A stretch of DNA of 64,000 nucleotides, taken from positions 1 to 64,000 of the forward strand of contig RSEE01000032.1 of the NCBI GenBank assembly GCA_003971905.1, given 5' to 3'. The DNA comes from Moniliella sp. 'wahieum' (taxonomy: Eukaryota > Basidiomycota > Moniliellomycetes > Moniliellales > Moniliellaceae). The notes beneath the pieces are model-generated. The model saw nothing but the letters and a program-made list of their open reading frames with translations, did not search any database and was not told the DNA's origin. Position 1 is the first letter of the stretch; the number at the start of each line of letters is the position of its first letter. The translations under genes and the position numbers were made by a program. This document shows positions 1-14,439 of this stretch, piece after piece.

Positions 1-2698
<2,698 letters not shown>

Positions 2699-3180
2699 TG
2701 ATGGGGGGGAGTGGGGGTGGGGGTGGGTGGGGAGGAGGGAGATGGAGGGGGAGAGGAGGGGGAGATGGAGGAGGAGATGGAGGAGGAGATGGAGGAGGAG
2801 ATGGAGATGGAGGCGGCCACACTCGGTTTCATTCAGGGCGTCTGGAGTTGCACGTGCTCCCCCACCGGGAGAGACCGGGCCGGGGGTGCAATTTCAATTC
2901 GGTTCGATCGGATGCGGTGAGGGTGACGTCAGAGGCAGCGCATGTCACGTGCACTGACGCACGCAGACACACTGGTGGGGTGCGGGCCGGTTGCTGCTTA
3001 CACACCCGTGCCGGCCCATCGCCACTCGTTCGCCTGGCTGCTCCACCTTTGCTGCTGCGGGGGGGGCTCTTCCTGTCTTCCACCTCGTCTGCCTCGCTTC
3101 TGCTTCGCTTCTCCCCCTTCTCCCTCGCTTCTGCTCTCCCTTCTGCTCGCCTTCCACCGTTGCTCCGCAGCACTGCCCCC
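2699..3180. promoter_or_regulatory. Divergent promoter with GTCACGTG and a purine tract
   Basis: This is the shared upstream region of PEX1 (minus) and the ADCK1-like kinase (plus). The PEX1 side, about 2,700-2,815, is almost pure G/A on the plus strand with GGAGGAGAT-type tandem units. A GTCACGTG palindrome lies at 2,944-2,951. The stretch before 3,180 on the kinase side is pyrimidine-rich (CTTCTCCC-type), which is common just upstream of fungal start codons. No TATA box is evident. Confidence 0.5.
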
Positions 3181-5966
3181 ATGCGCATCCCCGCCGCCTG
3201 GCGGCCATGTGTGTCGTCCGCGGGCGTGCTCGGGTGCCGCCGCCCGCCGCCGTCGGCCCGCGCCGCCCATTCCCACTCCCAGCCCCCCCCGACTCGGACA
3301 GGGCCACGCTCGCCCAACTCCACGCCGCCAACAAGGCCGCTGCACGGGACCGCGTGCCTGTCCTGCCCGAGTCGGCGTGGAGCAAGACGCTGATCGATGG
3401 CCCCGCCCGCAGCAACGGCGCAGCCTCCGTCGCCTCGTCTGCCCGTCCAGGCAAGCTGTCCGCCGACGGTACGTGCGTCTCGCTGCCAGTGCCCCCGTTC
3501 CCACTGCGTCTGGTGTGATGTAGCACGCTCCCTCTGACCTTGCTATCCTCTGTGCTTGCCCCCCCCCCCCCCTCTTCCTTCAGGGCTGGACAGCAGGACA
3601 CGCCCGCACGCTGCTCGGCGCGACTATCCCCCTGTCACGCGCCTGCCCGACGCGGTGGTCTGACCAGCCTGCAATCCCCAACCCAGCCCAGACCGCCGAG
3701 GCACACCGCACCCTGCGCAAGCGCGGCTATTTGCTTGCCAGGTCCTCCTCGGTGGTGCCGTGGCGGGCGGCGTGGCCTACCTGCTGCTGCCGAACCTGCA
3801 TCTCGATGCGCCGTCGGGATCCCGCGACCTTGTTCCGGTCGCGCCCGAGACAGAGGAGGAGGTGATGGCGCGCTTGACGCTGGCCAATCCCCACCTTTCG
3901 GCCCAGGAGCTCGAGCGGTTCCTTGCGGTCGAGTTGCGCAAGCACAGGGCCCAGCTGGCTCGACACACTGCCCCACGCACGTCCGAGCCCAGCAAAGCGA
4001 GCTACGTGCTACTCAGTATCCAGCGCTCCTCTACCATCGCCAAGGCTGTGGTGGCAAGCATGTGGGACTACCGCAAGACGCTCAATGCTTCCTATGCGAC
4101 GAGCAGACGGAGCGCACGGCCCTGAGCCGCTGCCACACCCGCAGTGCGAAACGGGTCCTGCGCGCCCTCCAGGCCAACGGCGGAATCTATATCAAACTCG
4201 GCCAGCATGTCAGTGCCACGCTTTTTATCCCCAGGAGTGGAGAGATGTGCTGAAACCTTTGCAAGACCAAAACAAACCCACGCCTCTGCCCGAGTTGGAG
4301 GCCACGTTCCAAGCGGAAACAGGCAAGTCGTTCGAACAAGCCTTTAGCTTTGTCGATGTCACTCCCATTGGCGTGGCCAGTTTGGCACAGGTGCACCGTG
4401 CGGTCGAACGTGACACGGGACGGGAGGTGGCGGTCAAGATGATGCACCCGGACGTAGAGCGCTTTTCGGAAATCGACATGGCGACGGTCAATCGTCTCAC
4501 CGCATTGGTCAAGCGTACGTTCCCGACGTTTGAGTTCACCTGGTTGGCAGGGAGATGAACGAGAACATGCCGCTCGAGATGGACTTTGCACATGAGGCAG
4601 GCAATGCGGAACATGCCCGCCTCGACTTTGCAAAGTACAAATCAACCCCCGTGTACATCCCTGAAATGTACTTTGCCACGAAGCGGGTGTTGGTCATGGA
4701 ATTCATCCACGGTCGCCGCCCTGATGATCTCGAGTATCTGCGCAAGCACCATCAACCGTAACCAGGTATCGCAAGAACTGAGCAAGGCGTTTGCCCAGAT
4801 GCTTATATCCATGGCTTTTCCATGCCGACCCTCATGCGGGCAATGTCCTGATCCGCTCTGTGCCACCAAGAGCTCTCTTGCTGCCCACACGCGGTCTTCG
4901 TACAACTTTGAACTGGTGCTGCTCGACCATGGTCTCTATTTCCACATTCCGCAAAAACTTCGGGCCGACTATGCACGCTTTTGGCTTTCCCTCCTGTCCC
5001 ATGGCACCCCTTCGGTCCAGCGCCAGCGCCGCCAACTGGCAAAACGAGTAGCCAACATTGGCGATGAACTCTACCCTCCTAGAGAGTGCGATTACTGGTC
5101 GAAGTGGATTGGAAGGCAGCGACCCTAACAATCCATATGGAGTGGGAGGAAAGCGTCGACCCTCCTCGCTCCTTGATATGGACGGCGGTACCAAGATGAC
5201 GCGCGCAGAGAAGGCTCACATTCAAAAAACGATGATGGAGCGGGAAGGGTTGTTTGAGGATGTGCTGCGCATGTTGCGCGCCATGCCACGTCAAATGTTG
5301 ATGGTGTTAAAGTTGAATGACTTGACCCGCAGCTTGGACATGGCTCTCCACACTACCCATGGTCCCATTCGTCCTTTTATTATCTCGGCCCGCTTTTGCG
5401 CCACGTGCGTATGGAACGATGATTGGAACACTCTCCAAGCCCAGCGCAGGAGGGACGGGTGGAGTGTCGCGTGGACCAAACGCCTGTTGAGCGCTTGGTA
5501 CAACTATGCCGTACGTTTTTCTCTTCCCCCCCCCCGCGCCCCCTTCCCTTGCTTTCTTGCATTCGGTGTAGACCAAAGCGGAAGGAACTGAACTAAACTG
5601 AGTACTGAACTGAGACGATCGATGAGCTAACTTACCTGATTGCACCCGGGACAGTACTTTAACTACGGCTTTGGATTGCTGGAATGTTACTCGGACATAC
5701 GCGCACGCATTGGGATCGTGTCGTTGTACCTGCGCACCATGGTGCTGCATGGCTTTACTGCCGCTTCCCGTGCCGCAGCTGGGATCGACGAGGACCAAGA
5801 CCCAACCCCGTCCAGCGCAGACCAAGCTCCAACTGATCCTGATCCTGATCCTGATACTGGTACTGATACTGATGGTGAGGCGCACGGTACCGATACGATG
5901 CTGGAAAAGGGTATAAGGAGTATCGATCGCCTACACCCGCTACTCAGGCTTGAACGTACGTCTTGA
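3181..5966 (+). CDS. MCP2: ADCK1/MCP2-like mitochondrial UbiB-family kinase
   Basis: This is an ABC1/ADCK/UbiB atypical kinase closest to human ADCK1 and yeast Mcp2/Cqd2, inner-membrane proteins tied to lipid and coenzyme Q distribution. Visible in order are an Arg/Pro-rich N-terminus that could be a mitochondrial presequence; a membrane helix near 3,745-3,795 (GGAVAGGVAYLLLPN); the KxGQ-type motif GGIYIKLGQHVSA (about 4,175); TPIGVASLAQVHRAVE; an AVKMMHPDVE lysine strand; MEFIHGRRP; HADPHAGNVLIR (about 4,827-4,860); and LVLLDHGLY. Introns run from about 3,470 to 3,583 and 5,511 to 5,653, both with GTACGT donors. The C-terminus has a short Asp-rich repeat (DPDPDPDTGTDTD). The start may be 3,181 or 3,207. 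Several one-base shifts (about 3,740, 4,110, 4,245, 4,550, 4,760) interrupt the frame without breaking similarity. Confidence 0.9.
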
Positions 5967-6615
5967 AGCTTGAACAGGACTGAAGCTTGAAGTTCACTGC
6001 AGTGCCCAGTGGCCTGCCCTGCCCCTAGTGCACAGAGCCTAGTGCCCACTCACTCTAATCTACATGCTGTTTTAATGAGCGTGCTTCAGTGGGCCAAGTA
6101 GTAGCAGGAACGATAAGCGTGGCGGAGATAGGCAGCACGCGTCACGTAGACCAACATACACACTACACACCACACCACACTACATGAAAAGGGAAAGGGA
6201 AAGGGAAATGGGAAGGGAAAGGAATGTCCACTAGCATAGGGAGGACCACCTCGGACCTCGAGGGCCGCCCATGTGGTGGGGAGTAAGTATGCGCAGTACA
6301 ATGGCACAATGGCACAATGCACCGTGCGGTCAGAGTAAGGAGCGGGTAGATGGCATGTACGATGCCTGTTTCGCACGCTTGACTCACGTCGGACTCGCAC
6401 GACTTGACTCGCACGACTGACCAAGGGAAAGTGGGCAAGTGGGCATGTGGGCAGATGAGTAGCATGGGGGGAGATGAGGGATGCAGATTTGTTTTACGCT
6501 TCGGAACGGTCCAGCGGCGGCTGATTGGATCGAATGGAAGGTCCAGACCCAAGGGACAGGGAAGGGAGAGGGAAGGGAGGGGAGGGGAGGAGAAGGGAGG
6601 AGCAAGGCAAACCGT
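5967..6615. other. Convergent 3' spacer, low-complexity
   Basis: No gene is seen between the convergent ends of the kinase and the mannosyltransferase. The spacer holds a cluster of CTTGAAGCTTGAA-type words (about 5,950-5,995), a CACACTACACACCACACC stretch near 6,150-6,185 and GGGAAA-type purine runs (about 6,186-6,225 and 6,550-6,600). Confidence 0.6.
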
Positions 6616-8174
6616 TTACGTGGGCTTGCCCTCAATCGAGGTACGCCACCACTCCTTGAGGCACGAATAAGGGTTCTCATCAAACGAGTCCTTCGGGTCG
6701 CATGCGCACCTGCCCGTGTCGTGGTACTTGGCACGGTTGGCCGGGCAATGGAGAAAGGAACGTGGTAGTACCCCACCGAATCCATATGCACGACCCGGCT
6801 CCGGTCCATAAAGAGGGCAACTGCGATGGAATGAACCGGGGCATCTCCCCAACGCTCGTAAAAGAAGCCACCCGCCTTGTCAAGATGGTCAAAGTACTTT
6901 TGGTACGCTTCACCACGCCAGAAACGCAAGTCGCCAATCTCAAAGTTGGACCAAAAGTGGCACAGGTTGTACCCGGGTTCCAGCCCCTTTTCCGGCTCGT
7001 CCGTCATGAAATGAAGCCCGTTGTCTTTGGCCAAGTACTGCGGGTTTTTTGAACAAATTTTTTCGTCTCGTCCCACAGGGTAGGAATGGTGTCCGGGTAC
7101 TCGTGCAGTGCCATGGTGAATGCATAGGACTTGTTGTTCATCTGCATGAAGAGGAACGGGTCAAAGTCCATGTCGCAGTACAGACGAATCCCCGGCTCGA
7201 CACGCCAGTAGTAGTCCAAGTCGAGCGTGAGCGGGTGCTGGAAAAAGAAACCGGATTGGAAACGGCACATGTGCCGGTACGATTCCGACCAGCCATAGAT
7301 GATGTTCTTCATTTTCTCCGCGTCTCGGCAGCTTTGGTCTGGTTGATCCACGGCGGGTACCCCCAGTGCTCCGGTCCAACCTTACCAAACCGAATTTCAG
7401 AGCGCGTCATGCTACGCACTCCCTTCTTAAATTCATCTGCCCAAAGCAAGACCAACGTCTCGGGTTAGCCCATCCGAATCCGCAAACGCTTTGCCTTTGC
7501 CTTTGCCTTTGCCTTTGCTTTGCCTTTGCATCCCCTGCCCCTCCGGCACCCGACCACGTACGTACCTGTAAAGTCATCGTCGTTGAGGAAGATCCAGGGA
7601 TATCCGTACTTGCGGTTAAACTTCTCCTCCACGTCACGCATCGAGCTCTTCATATCCTCCAGTTCCTGGTTGCGAACCAGGACAATAAACGCCGCTTTGG
7701 CGCGCGGCGCCTTGTTGGCAGCAGCGGGGACAAAGGCAGGAGGGTAAATGTTACCATCATCGCCCTTGACCCCCCACGACGCCAGCTCTTCCACCGAAAC
7801 GGGCGGCGCACCGGCCGGAGACTCGTAGAGCCAGTCTCCGGGACTAATCTCGCCACCTGGGACCTTCATCGTGCTGGCCGGACGGGCAGAGGCGGAAGGA
7901 AGCTTGGTCGACGGCGGCGGACGCTGGAATTGGTTGCCTACCCAGGCGGTAGCTTGTCCACCAGCCTGCTGGCAACAGACTTCCACTGCTGCGCATGCTG
8001 CGCGCCCTTGTCGGTGAAACCGACCCAAGAAACGAGGCTGATGGTGAACAGCACGCCGAGGGCAAGCACAACGAGCCGGATGGGACGCCGCACCACCGCA
8101 TCAACAATGCCCCGGGAAGAGGAGGGCCCAGAAGACGAGCCAAGACCGCCAAGTAGCTGGTAGCGCGGGGGCAT
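6616..8174 (-). CDS. GT15 alpha-1,2-mannosyltransferase (KRE2/KTR family)
   Basis: This is a type II Golgi mannosyltransferase that extends O- and N-linked glycans using GDP-mannose. After [10 protein letters not shown] there is one signal-anchor helix, [19 protein letters not shown] stem region follows, then the catalytic domain: [82 protein letters not shown] and [22 protein letters not shown]. The end is CSCxxP-like with conserved Cys ([13 protein letters not shown]). The [11 protein letters not shown] and [11 protein letters not shown] motifs are diagnostic of GT15. One intron, about 7,437-7,566, has donor GTACGT and contains (CTTTGC)n. About four single-base frame shifts occur in conserved parts. 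I do not separate KRE2 from its KTR paralogues. Confidence 0.93.
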
Positions 8175-8722
8175 GGCGCACAGAACTCCAACAGCAGACG
8201 CGGCGCGAAAAGAGGCGGTGCGAGCCAGACGACGCAGAAGAGGCAGACGACGCAAAGCAGCCAGCCAGCGGGGACTGCGACGGGCCAGCCATCATGCATC
8301 ATGCCATCATGCACCACATCGCCCGCCCAGTACCCAGACACACCGCCCAAAGTGAAATGTACAGTCGGTCGCGGGCGCCAGCACTCCCCACGGGGGCAGC
8401 CGCTGCCCGCCGCCGCCGCCACCACTGCCCCCCTGCCCGGCTGCAGGGGCATGCGCCACGCTGGAGCGCCAGCAGAAGCTGTCGCATTGGTCAATGATTG
8501 CTATTGCAGGTGCCGGCTTTGCGCCTCTTTGCGCGGGTGGATTGATATTGATGACTGACGCTTGCCACAGTTGGCGTCTGTCTATATCTATAGGCCCTAC
8601 TCGCTCACCCCTCTTCTACAAGGGCAGCCACGCCAATAGGTTGGCAGACGACGCATCGATATGGATCCATCCAGCCGTCCGCCCTGCTCTGCTCTACTCT
8701 ACGCCACGCCACGCCACACCAC
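8175..8722. other. Upstream spacer of the mannosyltransferase
   Basis: No gene is seen. The spacer separates two minus-strand genes, so it should hold the mannosyltransferase promoter and the isomerase terminator. It contains ATGCATCATG-type words near 8,290-8,315 and a small CCACGCCACGCCACACCAC repeat just beyond the isomerase stop. Confidence 0.5.
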
Positions 8723-10046
8723 TCACAGATCCTCGTGGACCGTCTCCAGCTCCTCGTCTGCCTTGGCCTTGTCCACCTTGGCCTTCTCCCGATCCGCCAC
8801 CGTCTTGAGCGACCGCGCCAGTCTCTCGTCCACCGTTGCGCGCAGAATGTTCAGCTTGGTCGTGATCTGGTCCAGCTTGGCCCCGCCCAGCCGACGTGCG
8901 ACGCATTGTCAGCCGACTTGGCTAGGATCTTCTCCAGCCGCGCAATCTCCTTGACCACCCAGCTCTCTGACTGCGTCACCTTGTCCAGCACGCGACCATA
9001 GTACTTGGCCGCTGTCGCCTTGGCCTCCCCGCTGGTCACCTCGCCCGACCCAACCTTGGTCAAGAGCCGGTCAATGTACTCCCGTGCCGAGCCCGCAATC
9101 TCCGTTAGCTCCGCTGCAAACCCATCGGCCTTCTCGGTGGCAATGCTAATGTACCGGTTGAGCATCCGGTCCAGCGCGGGAGCCGGCCAGCAAGGTTCGA
9201 CAGACCTCCACCGGGCTCGCGGAACGTGCCGGCATTGGCATTGATGTACGACAGCAGACCTTCCTCCGTCCGCTCCCCATTGAACGGCTGCGACGTCTTT
9301 TCCTTGCCCTCGGCTTGCTCGGCCTGCGTCAACGCAGGGAAGTACAGAAGCGTAGGGAAACTCTGGATATTGAACCGCTCACCCAAGTCGCGGTACTTGT
9401 CCGCATCCACTTGCGCCAGCACCACATCTGCATCCCGCTCAAAATCTTTCGCGGCCGCATCGTAGAACGGAGCAAGCCGTTTGCAGTAGCCGCACCACGG
9501 GGCAAAAAACTCAACCAGCACATTCTTACTCGGGTCCAAAACGACTTGGTCAAACGTGGCTGGAGTAAGCTCTTGCGCATGCGCAGCATGCGCTTCACTC
9601 TTCTTAGGTGCCTCCGCTTTGATCGGCGACTTGATCCCAATCTTGCCCGAGACGTAGGTGGCAAGCGAAGTCAAGTCGCGGCCCACCTGGACAGTTTCCG
9701 CTGCCTCCTTGGTCGATCCATCGGCCGGGAACCAGAGTAAGGTAGGGAAACCTTGAATGTCAAACTTGGACATGAGTTTCCGGTTGCTGTCGCCATCCAC
9801 TTGCGCAATCAATACCTTGTCCTCGTACTTGGAGAAGGAATCGGCAAGCTCGGCATAGGTCGGAGCCAAGTTCTTGCAGTGACCACACCATGGCGCGAAA
9901 AACTCAACCAGAGCAGGCTTGCCCTGCCCAACAAGTTGCTTGAACTCCTTCTCGCTGCTGATCACTACCGCCTCGGCCGCGACCAGCAGCGCACCGACCA
10001 GCGCCCACGCCAGCAACAACATGCTCGAACCATAAACTCCACGCAT
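8723..10046 (-). CDS. ER protein disulfide isomerase, two thioredoxin domains plus ERp29-like tail
   Basis: This enzyme makes and reshuffles disulfide bonds in the ER lumen. A signal peptide (MRGVYGSSMLLLAWALVGAL) precedes two tandem thioredoxin domains with active sites APWCGHCKNLAP and APWCGYCKRLAP; each is followed by the cis-Pro motif (GFPTLLWFP, SFPTLLYFP). The C-terminal part is a helical ERp29-type D domain (YISIATEKADGFAAELTE onward). The protein ends in HEDL, an HDEL-like ER retrieval signal. This a-a'-D layout is that of fungal ERp38/plant PDIL2 proteins rather than classical four-domain PDI. Start 10,046 is chosen because it gives the signal peptide; 10,022 is an alternative. Two one-base shifts, near 9,185 and 8,885, fall inside otherwise continuous similarity. 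Confidence 0.95.
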
Positions 10047-10161
10047 ACCACACTGAGTACTGAGAACTGAGAACTGAGTACTGAGCCACACGGAGGGCAG
10101 GGTGATGGAGGGGAAAACGGTGTTGGTGCGGGCACCGGGCCGCGTAATTGCGGTGTCGGGA

Positions 10162-10195
10162 AACGCTAAACGCTAAACGCTAAACGCTAAACGCC
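10162..10195. repeat. Heptanucleotide tandem array (CGCTAAA)n
   Basis: Between four and five head-to-tail copies of CGCTAAA are directly visible. The unit resembles a telomere-like heptamer, but the array is short and internal. Confidence 0.9.
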
Positions 10196-10262
10196 GAGAA
10201 GGGCCACGTTGGTGGGTGGTCCACGTCACGGAATGCAATATTGCAATGCCCAGCCCACAGCG

Positions 10263-10281
10263 GTCACGTGTGACACGTGAC
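10263..10281. promoter_or_regulatory. Paired CACGTG sites upstream of the isomerase
   Basis: GTCACGTG and CACGTGAC sit three bases apart and form a near-perfect inverted repeat about 220 bases upstream of the isomerase start. CACGTG is the core bound by bHLH factors such as Cbf1; its function here is inferred. Confidence 0.45.
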
Positions 10282-10942
10282 TCGTGGTCGATGGCCATCG
10301 ATCGATGATTGGCTAACTGGCTGTCCTGGATCAGTGGGTCGGTGAGCCTCACCGGTCACCGCTCGACCTCAGCCGAGCGCACCTGCTGGGGTAGCCTCTG
10401 ACCTCCGGTCGCTAGCAACGCCACAGCTAGCTCATGGGGGTCCTGCTGCTACACATCCAAACGATCCGCCCCTGGGACAGGCTGGCGTAGGCCGGTGGCA
10501 CAAATACTGAACGTACTGAACGTTGAGGATGGTGGGGGAGGAGACGACATGGATGACATGGACTTGGCCAATGTGGATCAATCGATCGTGCCGCAGATCA
10601 TGGCCTGGCCTGGCAGCCATGGTATGCGTCCCCGCCAATCGCACGCGTAGCCAGTGCCCCGCTGGAAGCTAAAAGCTGGAAGCTTGACGCTGAAGCTTGG
10701 AAGGGCAATGAATGCGGCGGCAGCCCAGGGCCAGTGTACGCGCGGCTGCTGACTAGTGGCGAGTGATGAATGATTCCAGCACCCTGGGTGGCGTGGACGG
10801 TGGAGGTGGCGGAGGGCGTGTCAAGCCGGCGGTGTCATCGAATGGGTCATCCGATATCGACATAATCAGTACTCAGACTCAGTGTACTCAGGCTGAGCTC
10901 AGCCTCAGCGGCTCAGCCGCTCAGCCGCTCAGCGGATGATCG

Positions 10943-13900
10943 ATGATCGATGAGGCGCATTCTGCTCTTCGCGCCCTCGGCCTGCCTGCCTCTCCGATCT
11001 CCACCCTCTCCTCCGCCTCTCCGCTCTGCGCCACCACCGCTGCGTCGCCTGCCCCCCCTGTTCTGCAGCGCATGGGCGGACTGACCACCCCCTCCACCGG
11101 CCGGTCCACCGCCACCGGCACCACGGCCACTACCGGCCGCAACGCCCCCAAGTCCCGATGGTCCGGATGGGCCAACACTGGCTTTACCAAGTCCATCAAA
11201 GTTCCGACTGGGCGCCGGATACGTCAATGCAGCAAGCCATAAGCTCGGCAACGAGCGCTTCTGGCCCAGCTCGGGCGACTACGTCGAGGAGATTGCCAAG
11301 TGCACTCGCATCCTCAATGGCTTTACCCAACAGGGCTTTGTTCGCGAGGAAGAGCAAGTCGTCGCTGATGACGACCCCAACGGCAAGGTCGTCGTCGAGG
11401 AGCAGACCGTAGGTCCCGACGGCCAACCCATGACCAAGGAGCAAGCTGCCAAACTGGCTCCGAGCGAAACACGCACCCAAAAGATCACCAAGAAGATCAA
11501 GAAGGTCAAAATCATCCGCAAGGTTCGTCCCCCCTCCCGCGTCTTTTGTCTTGTCACATGTCACCACTAACCTCGCCCGACAAACCTCAAGATTCCTCCG
11601 ATGTGTTCAAAAAGGCGTGTGGAATTGCTATCTATACCTCTATGCGCAGTGGCATGGCACCCTTTGGGGGCTCGGGCGGCTCGGGCATCGTGATGGCTCG
11701 TCTTCCCGATGGCTCCTGGTCCGGTCCTTCTTTATCACACCACAGAACGCTACAGCAGGACTCATGTTTGGTATCGATGTTTACGATGTGGTGTTGCTCA
11801 TCATGTCTCCCACTGCTCTCGAGGGATTCAAACACACAAGGTCACTCTGGGCGCCGAGACTGCGATTGCAGCTGGCCGGTGGTACGGGCGCTGCTATGGA
11901 TATGAGTGTCAACGGAGTGGACTGGAGTAATTCCAAGATGCAAGTTCCAGAGGGAGAGAGGAGGAAAATTGCCAAACCTCCTGCCCCTTTGTTCTCGTAT
12001 ACTCGCAACCGTGGGTTCTATGCTGGTCTCGAGGGCATGGCTATGGTCTACCTCACGCGTTTTGATGAGAACGAAAGGGTGTACCATTGGCCCGGTCTGA
12101 CCGGTCGAGATGGTTGGAAGGAAAAGTACGCAAGCCCGTCGAGGCGCGTCAGCTCTACGACGCCCTGGCCGCAGCTGAGACGGGACAGGCTCAAGCAACC
12201 ATGTCAGATTTACGTGTGCCCAAGGAACTGGATAACGCGTCTTGGCCCACCTGTCATCGCAAAGCAGTTCGTCCCAGGCCAGCATGGTTGATACTGACAC
12301 AGCCTCGACCATCGGCTCAGTCCACGACAGTGCATCTTCGATCAAGATCGGCTCTGACGACAGTGCGACGACGGAAAATGGCGGACCTTTGGTCTGGACG
12401 ACGGTGAGAGGCTCCATTTACCGCCTACACCCGAACAACTTGACTTTATGGAACAAGCGGGCATCCAAGACGAAGAAGATGAGCGGCTTGACGCAATTCA
12501 CAAAGACTATATTTGGTCCTTGCCACCGCCACGTCATCCCGGTGCTGTCAAGCGGGCTGAGGCGATTACTCGCACCAAGGCCGGACACCGCTTTGTCGCT
12601 CCTGCCACTCTGCCACCGATGGGATCCACTCGCTTTATTGCGCCCGGTCCATTGCCAGATGCCAAAGCGGTCTCTCTGCCGCCCTTGAAGCGATCCCCCT
12701 CGCAGGAAAGCACGGGAACTCTCAACCGCTCGATCTTGACTCGCCTCCTCCCTATACGTCCAGTCCGGCCGGCATGGTCCCCCTGGGCCAGGACAAGAAG
12801 ACCCCTGAGCAAGAGGATGACAAGCTAGAGCACGCTACTTCGAAAGGTGCCAACCTCGAGGCTACCTCAGAGCTTTCTCTTGCACCCGACTCGACGGACA
12901 ACAGCATCAAAGCGAAAGGTGTTGATGCTAAGACGGACCTTGGACTAGACTCAAGCACAAGCACCGCACCTGTAGGTGTAGGAAAGGATGCGGCGCAGTC
13001 GTCCGATCTTGCGCAACAGGACTCGATCCAGTCTGCTTCGGAAGATATCGTCCCTGTTCAGACGGCCGACCAAGCTGAGGAGCCTGCTGCAGCGCCCGAC
13101 GCGCCCCATCCCTCAGCAATGGAGAAGGTTGAGGAGAAGGAGTCGCCGTCCACTGTTACTTCGGCGGTAAATTTTCGTAAGGGGTCGGCGGAGGAGGAGC
13201 CGGCCCGAATCGCCCGTACTATTCACGCCAAGGAGGGTAAACCCAATGACGAGACCGACCTGGCACGAGGGGAGGAGCAGAACGATGAGCGCTTGAGTAG
13301 TCAACCCGATGAACCCGATTTCCAAACAGTCAAGAAGTCGAGGCGCAAGACAGCTACCGAGTTGTTGCTAGACTCGATGTGGAGCGGGCGCTCGGGTACT
13401 CCTACTTCAGGCTTGGGACTGCTCCCTGGGGAAACAGGGGAAACAGGGGAAACAGGGGAAACAGGGGAAACAGGGAAAATCGACATCGACGTCCACCTCC
13501 GTTGGGCGGTCCTTCACTCCGGGTCGTTTGTTCGCCAAGCAGGTACCTGAAGAAGATGAGGAGAAGAAGGAGAAGGAAGAGGATGAGGTTGAGGTTGAGG
13601 AGCCCAAGACAGCGACAATGGCTACTGAGCCCAACCACCAACAAAAGATTGCTGTGCCGGTGGCTCGAAGGGAAAGCCTGCACCTAGGCACGGACGAAGA
13701 TGACCTGGATGACGAGGAGTTGGAGCGCCAGGGATCCAAGGCTACATCAGAGTCGGGTCCTAGCACGAGGCATAGCATCGACTCTTGGCGACCTGAGTAC
13801 GATACGGACGAGGCGGAAGAGAGCACGACAGATGCATTTGCGATCATTTCCCGTCGGATCTCCAGCATGCCTCCCTCACGCGAACCGACGTCGCACAACG

Positions 13901-14439
13901 CGGCACAGGAAACGCAACAGGATGAGGATGAGACGCACAGGAAACGCAACAGGATCAAGAAGAAGCTCAAACCCGGCAAGAGTATCTGTTTTCCGCCGCA
14001 CCTACGCCGGCCCCTGTGCCTGCAGAGCAGTCTGACCAGTCGGACAAGTCGGACGGGGAAAGTTCCGATGCATTTGCCGAAGCCGAATCGTATGACCACT
14101 CTTCCAACCCAACCACGGCAACAGACACAGCCCCGAACGGTACTTCGATCAACAAGACGCCCGAGCCTTCTACTGCTACTGCTACTGTTACTGCTACCCC
14201 CTTCCGTCGTCCGGCCCGCAACCGGCCCTTGAGCTTCATTTCCACTCTCCCCGACCGACCTACCACGCCCACCACGCCCACCACTCCCACCACTGCCGCC
14301 ACCACCTTCCCCTCCTGTCACTGCCACGCCCAAACGCCACAAACGGTCCGCCTCCCGTGCCCTTCGCCCGGCTCGCAATGCTAAGCCCCCCGCTACCACG
14401 GTGCAGGCTCAGGTGCCGCCGGAGGCAGACTCCGCCTAG
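10943..14439 (+). CDS. YSC84: YSC84/SH3YL1-like SYLF-domain protein with long disordered tail
   Basis: SYLF (DUF500) proteins bind phosphoinositides and actin and work in endocytosis. The N-terminal element KLGNERFWPSSGDYVEE followed by CTRILNGFT matches fungal family members. A lysine-rich link (KITKKIKKVKIIRK) leads to an intron (11,523-11,591, donor GTTCGT). The SYLF core is then clear: CGIAIYTSMRSG, GIVMARLPDGSWSGPS, GLMFGIDVYDVVLLIM, HKVTLGAETAIAAGR and FSYTRNRGFYAGLEG. From about 12,240 the product becomes a long acidic, Ser/Pro/Thr-rich, probably disordered tail ending at 14,439 after a basic stretch (KRHKRSASRALR). No SH3 domain is visible. A nine-base repeat encodes GETGETGET near 13,430. 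Many frame shifts occur. The tail could be a separate gene, and the true start may lie downstream of 10,943. Confidence 0.82.
13433..13478 (+). repeat. In-frame 9-bp minisatellite (GGGGAAACA)n
   Basis: About five tandem copies of a nine-base unit lie inside the SYLF gene tail and encode repeated Gly-Glu-Thr. Because the unit is a multiple of three, copy-number change would keep the frame. Confidence 0.9.

Larger units (their letters stand above)
10047..10942. other. Spacer with short repeats and paired CACGTG sites
   Basis: No gene is seen. From left to right it contains ACTGAGAACTGAG repeats (10,050-10,083), a heptamer array of CGCTAAA units (about 10,162-10,195), GTCACGTG at 10,263-10,270 with CACGTGAC at 10,274-10,281, GAAGCTTG-type words (10,665-10,700), and CAGCCGCTCAG/CTGAGCTCAGCCTCAG words at 10,890-10,935. 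Confidence 0.6.

Noticed and set aside
13402-14399. 330-residue minus frame opposite the SYLF gene tail
   Set aside because: It is the antisense of the acidic low-complexity tail, and its repeats mirror the nine-base minisatellite.
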